A stretch of 64,000 nucleotides of DNA, from assembly GCA_016800925.1 (NCBI GenBank), contig JABCPU010000004.1:620001-684000 (forward strand). The letters run 5' to 3'. Source of the stretch: Suillus spraguei. Taxonomy: Eukaryota > Basidiomycota > Agaricomycetes > Boletales > Suillaceae. Under the pieces are notes generated by a model. It saw nothing but the letters and a program-made list of their open reading frames with translations, was not told the origin of the DNA and did no database searches. The translations under genes were made by a program, and so were the position numbers. Each line of letters starts with the position of its first letter. The first letter of the stretch is position 1. Below, in pieces: positions 1 through 11,468 of the stretch.

Positions 1-246
1 TCCATTTTCTGCGAGTCATCATTTTGTCATAGACAGGTAGGTTGTTACAAAATTGCCCGTTGGTGCAGAAAGCGCAAGGAAATACATGTACCACGATACG
101 TCTCGTGGAAAAGGCCACGGACCAATCAGCTTGCCAAGAATAAATGATGACTGAATAACGTGCTGGTACTTGATCATCTTTCGGCACGCAAAGTGTATGA
201 ATTGAGTTCCAGTACAATAACTGATCACTACGTGATGTCATCCACA

Positions 247-1012
247 TTAACACAGCGGAACGAGCTGGTAAGCAGCGTATGTAGCAGTCGATAAAAGTCC
301 TGAAGAGACACAATAAGAGAGAAGGCAAGACAAAGAAGACGACGTCGCTTACCAAGTACTGATAAACTGCTGAGGACACTTCCATACGTCCGCTGTTAAA
401 ACAATTGAGATTATGTCGAGTATCATAACAAGAGGGAAAAACAAACCCTCTTTGGTTGGCCCGACTTGTATCCAATGGTATAAACGACGCGCCCGAAAGA
501 ATATGCACCACACATAGCAGCAGCTAGGACAGGGTATTTCAAACCCGCCACGAGAGTTCTAATAACAACTTCTGTTCTGTATCACTTCCTCTTTAAATGC
601 AATGCAGACTTACGAAACAAATACTATGGGTGCCGATTCAAGTGTATTTTGATGTGCGCCTAAGTAAGGGATGAATCAATAGCCACACAATTACGAATAT
701 GAAGAAAACATACGCTGCATGCAGTTGAAACGGAGAGCTGCAGTGGAATCTTTCACCTCAGCTTTCTCGGCATACGCTGTGTTGGAGAGTATCTAAGAGT
801 TCAGACCAAGCAAGAAGTTACTTGAACGCACGTTGAGGATACTCGATCCCTGCCTTCTTGCGATATCTTCCAACCATAATACTCTGCCACATAAGGACCC
901 ACCCTATGGTGATCAATGAGCCAGGAATATATCCATAGCTATACCAAATGAAGTCATCAAAAACACCATCGACGCTAATTAGACAGGCAACGCACCCTTC
1001 AGGTAAAGACAT
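247..1012 (-). CDS. MAPEG-family microsomal glutathione S-transferase 3-like protein
   Basis: Small integral membrane enzyme of the MAPEG superfamily, which conjugates glutathione or reduces lipid peroxides in the ER or outer mitochondrial membrane. Joining six exons on the minus strand gives about 145 residues, the usual MGST3 length. It starts MSLPEGYGYIPGSL, followed by a first membrane segment (SLITIGWVLMW). Next come the family motif RKKAGIEYPQPYAEKAE, then FNCMQRAHQNTLESAPIVF, AGLKYPVLAAA and GRVVYTIGYKSGQPKR, and it ends QLVPLC. Splice sites are GT-AG, and the first intron lies after codon 6. The first exon is placed by the conserved LPEGYGY start. It is divergent from the RRB1 gene. 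The 246 bases beyond its stop show no convincing gene. Family assignment is firm; substrate is unknown. Confidence 0.88.
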
Positions 1013-1453
1013 TATTGCTTGAAATTTGAGTAGTAGCTTGAAGTGCAGTTATGAATATCATTATAGTGAACCGTGGTCTGTATTTATAGTAAGTCACCAC
1101 AGTCCGGGCATCCAGGCGCACCCAGGATACACGTGTTTGGGTACACGCGTCGTCCTACGCGTGTCCTTTAGCTTAGCAATTCCCGAGGTGGAAGGTCCAA
1201 TGGTTGTGATGCCAGATTACTCGGCATATGATGACACTGCATGATCATTTGTAAGGCTATAGTGTTGGGCTCGCCGGGGTGACGCGCAAGCCTAGTGTCA
1301 GTCGGCTGATCAAGTACTTGTTTTAAAGGTACTGTTGTAATTACGTAATAACTGTTGTGCCATCAAATATAACTTATGTAATCAACAGTCTGACCACGTG
1401 CTCGATAATTTTGAGATCTGAACTATCTGCGAGGAAAGCAACCTCAATCCGAG
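1013..1453. promoter_or_regulatory. Divergent intergenic region between MAPEG and RRB1 genes
   Basis: About 440 bases separate two divergent start codons, so promoters for both genes should lie here. The short open frames in it have no recognisable family features. I see no specific operator that I can name. Confidence 0.4.
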
Positions 1454-3158
1454 ATGTCCAAACGAAGTGCATCCGACAGGGCAACAGACGGCCAAGCATT
1501 CGCGAAGGCCTCCGGAAGTGGGGTAAAGCGTGATGAAAATGAAGTAAATGATATCGGTGAATTCGAGGATGCTTGGGAAGATGAGATTGAATCCGAAGAG
1601 GAGGTGGTTGATGGAGAGGTTGGGGACGGTGAAGATGGTGCGTGATAGTACTTTTCATGTCGTCACTTTGAAGTGGAACTCACAGGTAGTATCATTCAGG
1701 GATGGATGTCGACGAGGTCATGCCCGCCATCGAAGAATCCGAAAAACTGCCTCCTGTTCTAGAAGCATTTATCCCAGGAACGCATGTTCTTGGAAAGGAC
1801 GAGATACTGGAGCCTGATGACTCAGTGTATATTATGCGCCATTCAATGAATGTGACATGGCCTTGTTTATCGTTCGACGTCCTCAGGGACAGTTTGGGGG
1901 ACGAGCGGCAGCGTTATCCGACAACTGCATACCTTGTCGCTGGAACACAAGCAGATCAAGCAAGCAAAAACGAGCTCTCAGTCTTCAAAATGAGCTCACT
2001 ACATCGGACCCAAAAAGATGGAGGTAATTTACGACCACACGTTTTCACCAATCGATTCTCACAAATCGACACGTGCAGATGATTCAGATTCGGACGAGGA
2101 GGATGACGATGCGCTCGACGAAGATGCTATACTGGAATTCCGCTCGGTACCTCATCACGGTGGTGTAAACCGCGTTCGTGCCCAACCCTTACCTCCAGCG
2201 TCACCTCTACCTCCAGCATCACAGCCCTACTTTACCGCAACGTGGGCCGACAACGGCAAAGTTCATATATGGGACATCAGGCCGCTGATCGAGTCTCTTG
2301 ACGTTCCGGGATACTCGTGGGACAAGTCGAGAACTAATAAGCCAGCTTTCACCATTAACTCGCATGGTCGTGCCGAAGGATTTGCGATGGACTGGGCTTC
2401 ATCTGGAAATGCAAATCCTCATCGCTACGTTTACTCACCGGAGACGTGCACTCGAAGATATACCTGACGACAACCACGCCATCGGGATTCAACGCCCTTT
2501 CTCAGCCGTTCGTGTCACATACCTCCAGTGTTGAAGACTTGCAGTGGAGTCCATCTGAACCCACCGTTTTTGCATCATGCTCCGCGGACTGCAATGTCCA
2601 AATTTGGGATGTGCGAAATAAAGGACGGCGAAGTGTGGCCGGAATCGAGCCAGCGCATGAGAGTGATGTAAATGTCATTAGCTGGAATCGAAGTACAAGT
2701 TACCTCCTTCTCAGTGGTGGGGATGAAGGTGGAATCAAGGTTTGGGACTTACGCAATGTCCAAAAGAAAGGGTGTGTTCAAGTCAAATTATATGTTACGT
2801 CCATACTTACAGATCGTCTAGGACAACAGCGGTGCCTAGCTCAGTTGCCTCTTTTAAATGGCATACCGCTCCCATAACCTCTATCGAGTGGCACCCGACC
2901 GAAGACTCAATATTCGCTGCGTCTGGCGCAGACGACCAGCTGACTCTCTGGGATCTTGGAGTCGAACCAGACGATGACGAACTAGGCACACTGATGAATG
3001 ACACACCTGATGGTGCACGAGACGTCCCGCCACAACTCCTCTTTGTCCATCAAGGTCAAAAAGATATCAAGGAAGTTCACTGGCACCCACAGATTCCAGG
3101 CGCAGTTTTGAGCACTGCACTGGATGGATTTAACATCTTCAAAACGATATCAGTGTAG
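1454..3158 (+). CDS. RRB1: RRB1/GRWD1-type WD40 ribosome assembly protein (apparent one-base frameshift)
   Basis: Nucleolar WD40 protein of the RRB1/GRWD1 family, a chaperone for ribosomal protein L3 in 60S assembly. Acidic N terminus ([13 protein letters not shown], then [15 protein letters not shown]), then the family segment [17 protein letters not shown] and an acidic loop [17 protein letters not shown] repeats follow: [60 protein letters not shown] and [17 protein letters not shown]. Introns lie near 1641-1690, 2022-2076 and 2772-2811. Near 2420-2428 the frame changes from GNANPHR to [14 protein letters not shown] with no room for an intron. One base appears to be missing there. This is either an assembly error or a broken allele. 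Family call is firm. Confidence 0.87.
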
Positions 3159-3345
3159 TGGCGCGCTGGAACCCATACAAGCCATTGTTGCTACCAAGCT
3201 GATGAAAAAGTAAAACTTTGAGTTACATACCTAGGAATTTATAATAGATGCCACTGGCTAACAAGAGGAACACATCAATATCAACGACTTCTTGTAATTA
3301 TCAGTATGGATACGGTAAAAGTACTGGTCCCAGAACATCTATGCG

Positions 3346-4632
3346 TCAGTATAACCCAACACCATTGTTTCCCTTGGGTGCCCGAATCTACACACAAGAT
3401 GAGCGGAAAGAACGATAGTGATAGGGAAAACCTGCCTTGGCAATATTTTTATGCAGGATATCAGTAAGGACAGCATAGACGTTGCGAATGTCTATGAGGT
3501 TCTGGCGAGTAAAGAAAAACTGTTTCTCATCATGTTCTTTCAAGGCCAGCTGAATAATCGTCTCATCAGCTGTTTAAAATTATGACACAAGAGGAACGTA
3601 CCGTGTAATCTTCTACGTGAGGGTACTTGATGAGTTTGGAGCAAATCTTTGCTCTTGCCAGGTGATGTTGGCGAGCAGCATCACGTATGTTATACGCGCT
3701 TTCCTGCGAACGTAAAAGTTCGCTAAGAACCTCTGAAAGAGTATCAGACCAATGGACCAGTGATCCCAGGGCTAGTCCATGATTACGTACCCTCTTGGAT
3801 TTGAACACCTTAGGTGTCAGACGGTTTCGGTTTAGCTGCCACAAATAAGGCCTATAAATTTGACTCACCAAAGTTATCACCGCTGTTCGAGGGAAGGCAT
3901 CAAAAGGTGGCCCACTGAAAGGGAAACGGGCTCACTCTTCAATCCTGAATATTATGTCAATACAGATATTAAGATATGTCCAAATAGCACATACTTTGGC
4001 ATGGTCAGGTTCACCCATAATTTGACTTTGTCCTATTTGATTATGTATGGTCAAAAAATGGCCAGATGAACGGCCAGATACGTACACAAGAGTCGGACAA
4101 CTGTGCACACTCAAACTTGACAGTCTCATGTAGCTTCGAAATGAGTTTATTAGCGTGCACAAGCTCTGGATATCTTGCATTGACGGTTTCGTTCAGATGG
4201 GCGGGCGCGGCACTTCCATCTTCATTGCGCTTACGCTTGTTAGATGATGGACCATTGGTCTCTGCTGATGACGGGGGAGCGTAGATGGTAGTGTCTGTGG
4301 ATGCAGCTGCTTGAGATATTTGGTAGGGTGAATCTTCGGCATTCGTAGACTCGATCAGGCTCGTAAGTTCACTGTATATAGGTAAGCAAAAGAGTAAAAG
4401 CTCAGAAGAAATTATAACATGCATTATCTATGATGAACGTGAGCAACAAGCCAGACCTGGAGAGTACACAGCAAGTAGCTCACCTTGTTTGGGAACACAC
4501 GAAACACGATGCTTTCTGCAGCTTCCGAGACCTTTGCACGGAACTCCTATATATCATGAGTCTTGACGCGTCGCAGTTGCAGCCGGTTATGCTTACTTCA
4601 ATGCTTTTGGCAACTTCTTTACTCATGGACAT
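3346..4632 (-). CDS. Proteasome activator PA28 (REG) subunit, PSME3-like
   Basis: Subunit of the ring-shaped 11S activator that caps the 20S proteasome. Start chosen at MSMSKEVAKSIEEFRAKV because it sits in a strong Kozak context (ACCACCATG). Conserved blocks in order: AESIVFRVFPNK; a variable nuclear-type linker with KRKRNEDG; ANKLISKLHETVKFECAQL; DKVKLWVNLTMPKIE; GDNFGVQIQEEVLSELL; AKICSKLIKYPHVEDY; DIRNVYAVLTDILHKNIAKI; and the C terminus RAPKGNNGVGLY, which docks on the proteasome. The last intron uses a GC donor (AAG then GCAGGT), required to keep the conserved tail in phase. The junction after FPNK is uncertain: the best-looking acceptor gives a stop, and an alternative AG adds about nine residues. 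It has many small exons and is divergent from TAF1 over about 250 bases. Confidence 0.86.
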
Positions 4633-4884
4633 GGTGGTCAGAATTATGAACGACGTGCTAAGCGCGGAATTGCCTTCAGTGAGTAATATTTGTAAGCAGC
4701 TTCAAAGTGAATAACTTAGGACTCAGTCGCGTAGTAGTAAGTACTCTCGCATCCGCCGGACTTTGCACGACGTTTGTACGCCTCAAGTGTGTTACGAGGT
4801 CCACCCATTTACTCATAAAGAAAGGATATTATTGAGATATCCTCAGTGCAGTAATATTTGTACAAGGAGTCATCGGAGGACATC

Positions 4885-7800
4885 ATGATGGCAAACCAGG
4901 TGAGTCTCGGGTTTATGCCTTAGCAAGTGGCCTTTCACAGCAGATACAGGACGAGGATTCAGTGATTTCAACACTGACAGGATTCTCTCTGAATAGTGTT
5001 CTGTCAGGCCTATCTCTTTCTACAGGCGATCTCCCCAACAGCCTTGGTATTTCCGGATTGTCTTCCTTGGATGCTAAACAGATTTATAATGACAAATGGG
5101 ATGACGACGCCGTCGGTGCAGATCAGGGAGAAGACTTCGAGGATGAAGTGGACAAGGAGTTTGAATCCGAAATGCCGGGAGACTTTATAAAGATGGAGGT
5201 TCAATCCCCTGTTGGGATGCGTCCTACGGCGAAGCGCGTCAGGGTAGTGAAGCGGCTGGTGGAGAGACCGAAGACTGTTTATGAACGCTTTCCAGCCTTC
5301 GAGAAGGACAAGGTCCTTGATTTTTCAGAGTTATTCAAAGGGTACACGGTCAAGAAATCGAGGATAACAAAGAGGCCTTTACAGGGTATGAATCGTACCA
5401 CAGAATTTTCAAGGATATTAATCGTTGTATAGCTGAGAGTATCTACCCCCGGAAACGCGATATTCCAAGGGGTTTCCTTGATACCGTAGTCGGTGATACC
5501 AAACGGCAGGTTGAGAACAAACGCGTGGAGGAGGTCATGTCTGCGGGCAGCATCGAACATGACTTGCTGCGTGCTCTCGAGGCGAGTACCAATCGCGGGT
5601 GTTCCTTTTGATTCACTCATTATGCGTAGGAGCGGGAAAAATCAGATGTGCCCGTCACTCTTCCTTTGCACGACAGAAGTTTTGATTTGGTGTTGCTATC
5701 TAACTGGGAGGACGAGATCGTATACGAGTCAAACCACATAGCCACGCCATCCACTTTGGAAGATAATAATCTCACCACTCCGGTCAACAAAGCTCTGGAG
5801 TCGGGTGCTTGGACGCAGAGCATTATCTGGAGCCGAAATGCCCCTTTCCGCGATTTCATTCAACTAGAACTTAACGAAGAAGACATCGCAGAAGAGCATC
5901 CTCAAGGTAGTTCTTGTATCTCACTGTCATTGCGGGTGCTTTTGCTAATACATGGTGGCATTTAATTGTAGAGACCGTCAGACCGAAAAAGCGCATTAGA
6001 GCGCATGATGCTCAAATCCGCGATAAATTTAACCTGTCTAACGACCACTTTTACGAGGTGTCGAAAGAAGGTGGCCGTCACCGCGTGCGTCAGACGTTTG
6101 GACAACTTGTCGTCGAGCATGCCTATCCCGCTCAGAAGCTTCAACTTCCATTTGTGCGTAAATTGATTTCAGCATTGACTATAGCTATCTTCTTATCTAT
6201 TTCTCGATCAGTACAAGACGAGGCTTTCAAAGCAGGAAGCCCGCTCCTTCCACCGGCCCGCCTTGCAGTTTCCAACCAATATTGATATCCGATTTAGCAA
6301 GGTGCGCACGGCGAAGAAGAAAAAGGACAAAGCGGGCCGCAAGGTTGGTAAGGGTGGCAACATCGGCGAGGGGTTACATCTTACCACCGACTTGAGCCTC
6401 AAGGACACCAGTAATTTCGTCCTATGGGAGTATTCCGTGAGTCTTGTTTATATCTTGCCTGGTGTAATCGGACATAGCGAGAAATCCTTTAGGAAGAACA
6501 TCCGCCAATTGTGCCAAACTTCGGTATGGGCAGCGCGCTGGTGAACTACTATCGTAAGAAAGACGAGAAGGACGACTACATGCCGAAGGTACGGATCAAA
6601 CGATGAGTCAGGACACTTAATTAACTTGACTCATTAAGCTTGACCTCGGGGTTCCGTTCGTCCTTGAGCCGCAAGATGAGTCGCCTTTCATGAAGTTTGG
6701 CTATGTCTATCCTGGCCAAACATTCCCGGCGCTGTACAACAATCTCGTGCGAGCGCCACTTTTTCGCCACAAACCTTATCCCACAGACTTCCTAGCTGTT
6801 AGGTACGGTTCTCCAATTTCACCGATCAGGTAAATTTGTTAATTGAATATTAGGAGCACCACGAAAGGCGAGACACGGTACTACTTGCGTGAGATCAAGA
6901 ACCTGTTCGTGATCGGGCAGACGTACCCTGTTACCGAGGTACCAGGGCCACACTCTCGGAAGATCACTAACACCATCAAGTATCGCTTACAAATCATCGC
7001 CTTCAAACTCCTGAAGAAGAGCAGTGAGGAGCGGCTCAAAATATCAAGATTGATGAAGTACTTTCCCGATCAAAACGAACTCCAGATGCGGCAAAGGCTA
7101 AAGGAGTTCATGGAATATCACAGACGTGGTCCTCACCAAGGTTTTTGGCGTTTGAAATCTACCGTAACCATCCCCAGTGATGTAGATATGCTAAAGATGG
7201 TGGGACCCGAGCAAGTTGTGTTGATGGAGAGCATGCAAGTCGGGCAACGCCATCTCCAAGACTCTGGCTATACTCAAACCGCCGAAACCGCGGACGATGA
7301 CGAAGGGGAGACAAAGCTCTCCGTTGAACAGCAACTGGCTCCTTGGATCACAACAAAGAATTTCTTATTTGCTACCCAGGCTAAAGCCATGCTTCGGTTA
7401 CATGGTGAAGGTGACCCTACTGGGCGCGGAGAAGCCTTCAGCTTCATCCGCATCTCCATGAAGGATATTTTTGTGAAAGCGGGCGAAGACTATGAACAGA
7501 AGCTTGGCAAGTTTGATTATTCTTTCGCGCCACAAGGCAAACTAACCATGTTTTTTTTTATCAGCCGAGGCAGATAACAGACCAAAGTCCGCGCACCGTT
7601 ACAATGTTGCCGAACAGCAGCAGATTTATAAATCTGAGATCGAGCGGATATGGAAAGCGCAGTTCGATTCATTGAGCAGGAAGGACGAACCACAATTATC
7701 GGAGGAAGATGAAGTCCCTGCCCCTGTTGATGTCAAGAAACTACAACGGCAAGCTTCACTTAGGAATGAGACACCCTTTTCTCCTGCCATGTCACCAGCA

Positions 7801-8741
7801 CCAATTGGTCCTGGCCCTGCATCGCCCGCTTTCAGCCGCGGCTCTTCATTGGAACGGGAGCGGGAGATGAGTCTGGGACCGAATGACAGTCGTAAAGTTC
7901 TGCGGATTAAGCGATTGGTCTGACGTCCACCTCTTTCGAGCTCGGAACTTAATTCATTCCCGAATTCAGGTCGATGACGAATGGCAAACAGAAATCATCC
8001 GTGATCCTGCCGTCATACGTGCTTATGTGCGTGCCAGGCAGATATTGGAGGAAGAGGCCACGCTTGCCGATAATCTCGCACCTACGGGTGACGCGGACAA
8101 GGACAAGCGGTACAAGAAACGGTATGTGGTCGTTCATACATGGCTAGCTGTATAAGTAACGTGGAACTGAAACCCGATCTCCTCGTAGGTTGGAAGAACA
8201 AATAGCACGAATGAAGAAGAATCAAGAGCGGCGTCTACATCGTAAGAACGCCAAGATTGTCAAGGAAGGTGGCACCCCAATGCAACTCAGCCGGCCGCTC
8301 AAACCAGATACAACCGTGAGTTCTGGTTACAATAGACAGCACGAGGTTTGACACTTACGTTTTGTTCAGAGACGCTGCGGTCATTGTGGTCAGATGGGCC
8401 ACATGAGTACGTCATTCCCATTAATTCACGAGCTGTACCTGGTGACTCCTTTTTTGATAGAGACTAACCGTAAATGTCCTCGTTGGGCAGAATTCAATAG
8501 TGGAACGGCACCCACACCTGCCACACCTACATCCGTAACAAGTCCGCCACCCAACTCCGCCGGGATGTCTAGTTTGAGTGGGTTTAACAGAGCAAGTGGG
8601 GCCCTCGGTTTTGGTGCACCGGTTCCTTCTCCATTGGCGACTAGTCCCCCAGTATCTGCAATGGAAGATGTAGATCCGGCGGTACCTGGTACACCTTCAG
8701 GTTCCGCTCCCAAAATCAAACTAACGCTCAAGAGATCATAA
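4885..8741 (+). CDS. TAF1: Transcription initiation factor TFIID subunit 1 (TAF1)
   Basis: Largest TFIID scaffold subunit, nuclear. After a tiny first exon (MMANQ), blocks include KTVYERFPAFEKDKVLDFSE, LFKGYTVKKSRITKRPLQ, YPRKRDIPRGFLDTVVGDTK, HDLLRALEEREKSDVP, the TAF1 core LPLHDRSFDLVLLSNWEDEI, FVLWEYSEEHPPIVPNFGMG, a winged-helix region (LRQRLKEFMEYHRRG-like) and APWITTKNFLFATQAKAMLR. RYNVAEQQQIYKSEIERIWK follows, and a zinc knuckle RRCGHCGQMGHM..NRKCP lies near the C terminus. There are no bromodomains, as usual in fungi. The intron near 5581-5629 appears to use a GC donor (GAG then GCGAGT), since only this keeps DLLRALE in phase with EREKSDV. The intron near 7512-7580 is ambiguous: a 29-base GC-AG or a 71-base GT-AG intron are both possible. 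Identification is firm. Confidence 0.92.
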
Positions 8742-8906
8742 TGTATCTCACGTCCTGCCGACTTTGCATTCCTTGTCTAATTTATTTGCGTATATTCAAT
8801 TTCCACTATGTATAACCTACGTCTCGCAATAAACTCGTGTACAAGTAAAGAGTGCAAAAAGCAGAAACCTGAGATGAATTTGCAATAGCTAATTAATGTG
8901 TATCGC

Positions 8907-11363
8907 CTATGCAGCGGCCATCTCCACATCTACAGAAGGCAACCGGGTTCGCAAAGTCCTTGAGGACTCTATCTGGGGACTGCCGAAGCGTCTCCGATAA
9001 TCCTCGTTAATCTTCACAAGCAGATTACGTATAAGTTCTGCATGCTTCCGCCGGTCCCCTGCTGTAACTTCCTTTGTCAGGTGATCAAGTTGGATCTTGC
9101 CGACTTTCCTGACGAGTTCATCACTCTCTGATGTCTCGGTAATTGATCGCAGACCGGGGATGGTTGTGTGTGTGGACACGGGTGACGAACGTGTCGAGCT
9201 AGGAGTCGTCCCACGGGATGTGTCCGGAGACCGGGATGCAGACGTCTGAGGTGAGGGTGAGCGGTACATGTCCCTAATGGGTGGGAGCCTGAATGGACCT
9301 GCATCAGGCTTGAGCGACGGTAACTTCAAATGAGAATCTTCGGGAAGTAGCAAGGGGTACAATTTACTGGAAGAAGGCACAGATGATGATGGCGGCGGCG
9401 ACAGTAATGCACTGATTGATCCGCGGTGTATAGTTGTAGGGTGGGCAGGTGCTACCGGTTCGGGTGCGTTAGCAGGAGCTGTTTTCAACGGGATCATGGT
9501 CCGCATAGCTTTGTGATGGTACTCTGGTGCAGCCATTTGCACAGGTGGAGGAGCGCCACGAGACCCACGAAGCGAGCTAAATTCAACAAAGGACTCTTGC
9601 ATCGACGAGTGATGTGGCGGGGTAGCATTGGAGGGGGTGGAGCTAGAAGAATGCGGAGATGTCGGGTCGAGCGGGGGTGTAGGGTGGAAGTGCCCTTGCG
9701 GAGTGGGCGTTGAGTGATACGCATATGTCGAGGGTGGTGTATTGAGACCATAATCGTGGGAAGCAGACGCTGAAGCACGACTCTGATGGGAAGACGTGTA
9801 ATGATCTGAGTAGCCACCAGGGGTGGAAACATGCATAGGCGGATATACAGGACTATATTGAGTCTGCTGCACGGATGGATGCGAAGACCTCCCAAGTGAA
9901 GGTGAAGGGTAGGCGGCAGTGGCATACTGGTGCGCAGCCTGTGCGTATGCAGCATCATGAGCGTATGATGTTCCTGAACCCAACAGTCCAGGCATTCCGG
10001 CGAGCCCAAGCTGACTAAGGCTGTCAGCATCAAAATACGATGTTGGTGAGAATCGTCCGGATAAGTCCTGGGATGCACGATTGTTTGCCGTCACATCCCG
10101 ACCAAGGGTCACAAGAAATTCGTTGACCGCAGCAAGCTCTTCTGGTGTGCGGACGTCGAAAGACACCGAGCGAGGATTAAACTCGTCATAATGTGCACTA
10201 TCTTGAGCATATGCAAGATTGTTGAGACGTTCCACCATGTCTGTGAATTCGTGCTATGAGATACCTATGCTCGTTGGATGATAGTATACATACTATTGTC
10301 GTAAGCAGGATTGACCTTCCTCTTCTTCATTTCAGTGAAAAAATCATCGACATTGTATTCAAGCGACCTCTTGTTGCGATGTGAGGCGCGTGCATCGGAT
10401 TTAGCACCATCCCATGAAGGTGTCTGATTATGGAGAAAGAGCTCGTATGACGAATGAGGCACATGACGAGAAGGATGATGTTCAAGCTCCGGAGACGGAG
10501 TAGGCAAGGCACTGTAGTGCCCACCTAAGATCCGACGTTAGCGGATAGATATGATGATGGAGATTGTGTGACTAACCGTCTGCTCCAGAACGTGTGTGCG
10601 CACGAGCGAAAGGGACTTTGGGAGGCAATGGAGTGGGCGCTGGGCCTAGGGGCTTACCAGAAAGTGACTTATTGAGAACACCTTTTGATGGAATAGGGTC
10701 TCCGCGAACACGGGAGGCGTAAGCAGGATCATTTACGGTAATTGCCTTGGAGTGCTTATGCTGCGCATGATGTTCCTCTGTATGGATTTTCTCGTGCTTT
10801 TTAAGATCCTGCGGGCGCTTAAAAGACTTCTTGCATATCTGACAAGAAGTGAGCATAAACCGAACGGCGAAACAATAACAAAAAAAATAATATCGAACCT
10901 CACAGACATGCGGCTTCAACGGAGTGTGGACTGGGAGATATTTAGATTAATACTGATTCGCAATGAGCGATACGAACGGTATACCTCGAAGATGACTTGT
11001 AATATGATCACGTTTTGCACAGGAAGTGCCACAATCCTTCCACTTGCAAGTGAGACATAGATTATTTGTACTCTTTCGGCCGATATGGTCGTTGCAGAGA
11101 TGGTTGTAGAGAACCTCAGGATCTGTGAAACTAGCGGAACAATCGACCCATTGACAATTGTAGGATTCTGAGTTTGATGAAGTATCTGGTACTTTCAAGG
11201 ATGAAGAATTATTACTTTGAGGAGAAGGTGGAGGAGGGGAATCTGATGGAGGCTGCATGAGTTGGTGGTAGTAGCCAAGGGAGCCTTGTAATAACAAACG
11301 GTCAAGATTATTCGGAGGGATAAAGTCTGGGACAAGAAGGGTCGCGGAGTGCAAGGAACTCAT
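8907..11363 (-). CDS. pacC: pH-response transcription factor PacC/Rim101
   Basis: Zinc-finger regulator that, after proteolytic processing at alkaline ambient pH, activates alkaline-expressed genes. Three C2H2 fingers lie near residues 65-150. Finger 1 is CQWVDC followed by HLCNDH, finger 2 CKWKDC followed by [15 protein letters not shown], finger 3 [21 protein letters not shown]. The fingers are rebuilt across two introns with clean GT-AG junctions. Downstream are a basic region [20 protein letters not shown], typical of PacC, and a long Pro/Ser/Thr/Gln-rich tail ending VDVEMAAA. Start ATG at 11363. Four GCCAAG sites, the PacC target hexamer, begin 43 bases upstream, suggesting autoregulation. 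The PalI sensor gene lies at the other end of the window. Identification is firm. Confidence 0.9.
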
Positions 11364-11405
11364 TATGATTTTATATAAGCCGCATCAGAAGTTACTCCTT
11401 TGTAT

Positions 11406-11468
11406 GCCAAGACAAGATCTTGTCTTGGCGTAAGAATGCCAGCGCGCCAAGGAATTTGCTTCCTTGGC
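11406..11468. promoter_or_regulatory. Proximal cluster of four PacC-type GCCAAG sites in two inverted pairs
   Basis: Direct observation: GCCAAG at 11406, its complement CTTGGC at 11424, GCCAAG at 11446 and CTTGGC at 11463. The first pair forms a perfect 24-base palindrome (11406-11429). The second pair is a 9-base inverted repeat around a 5-base spacer (11446-11468). GCCARG is the known PacC/Rim101 binding core. The cluster lies 43-105 bases upstream of the pacC start codon, so self-regulation is the natural inference. Confidence 0.7.

Noticed and set aside
19..228. 69-codon minus-strand frame at the window start
   Set aside because: No family features, and it lies just downstream of the MAPEG stop codon, so it is likely 3' flank.
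9426..10078. Open frames of 95 and 194 codons on either strand across the PacC tail
   Set aside because: They overlap the PacC coding frame, which has clear family features; the alternatives are compositionally biased shadows.
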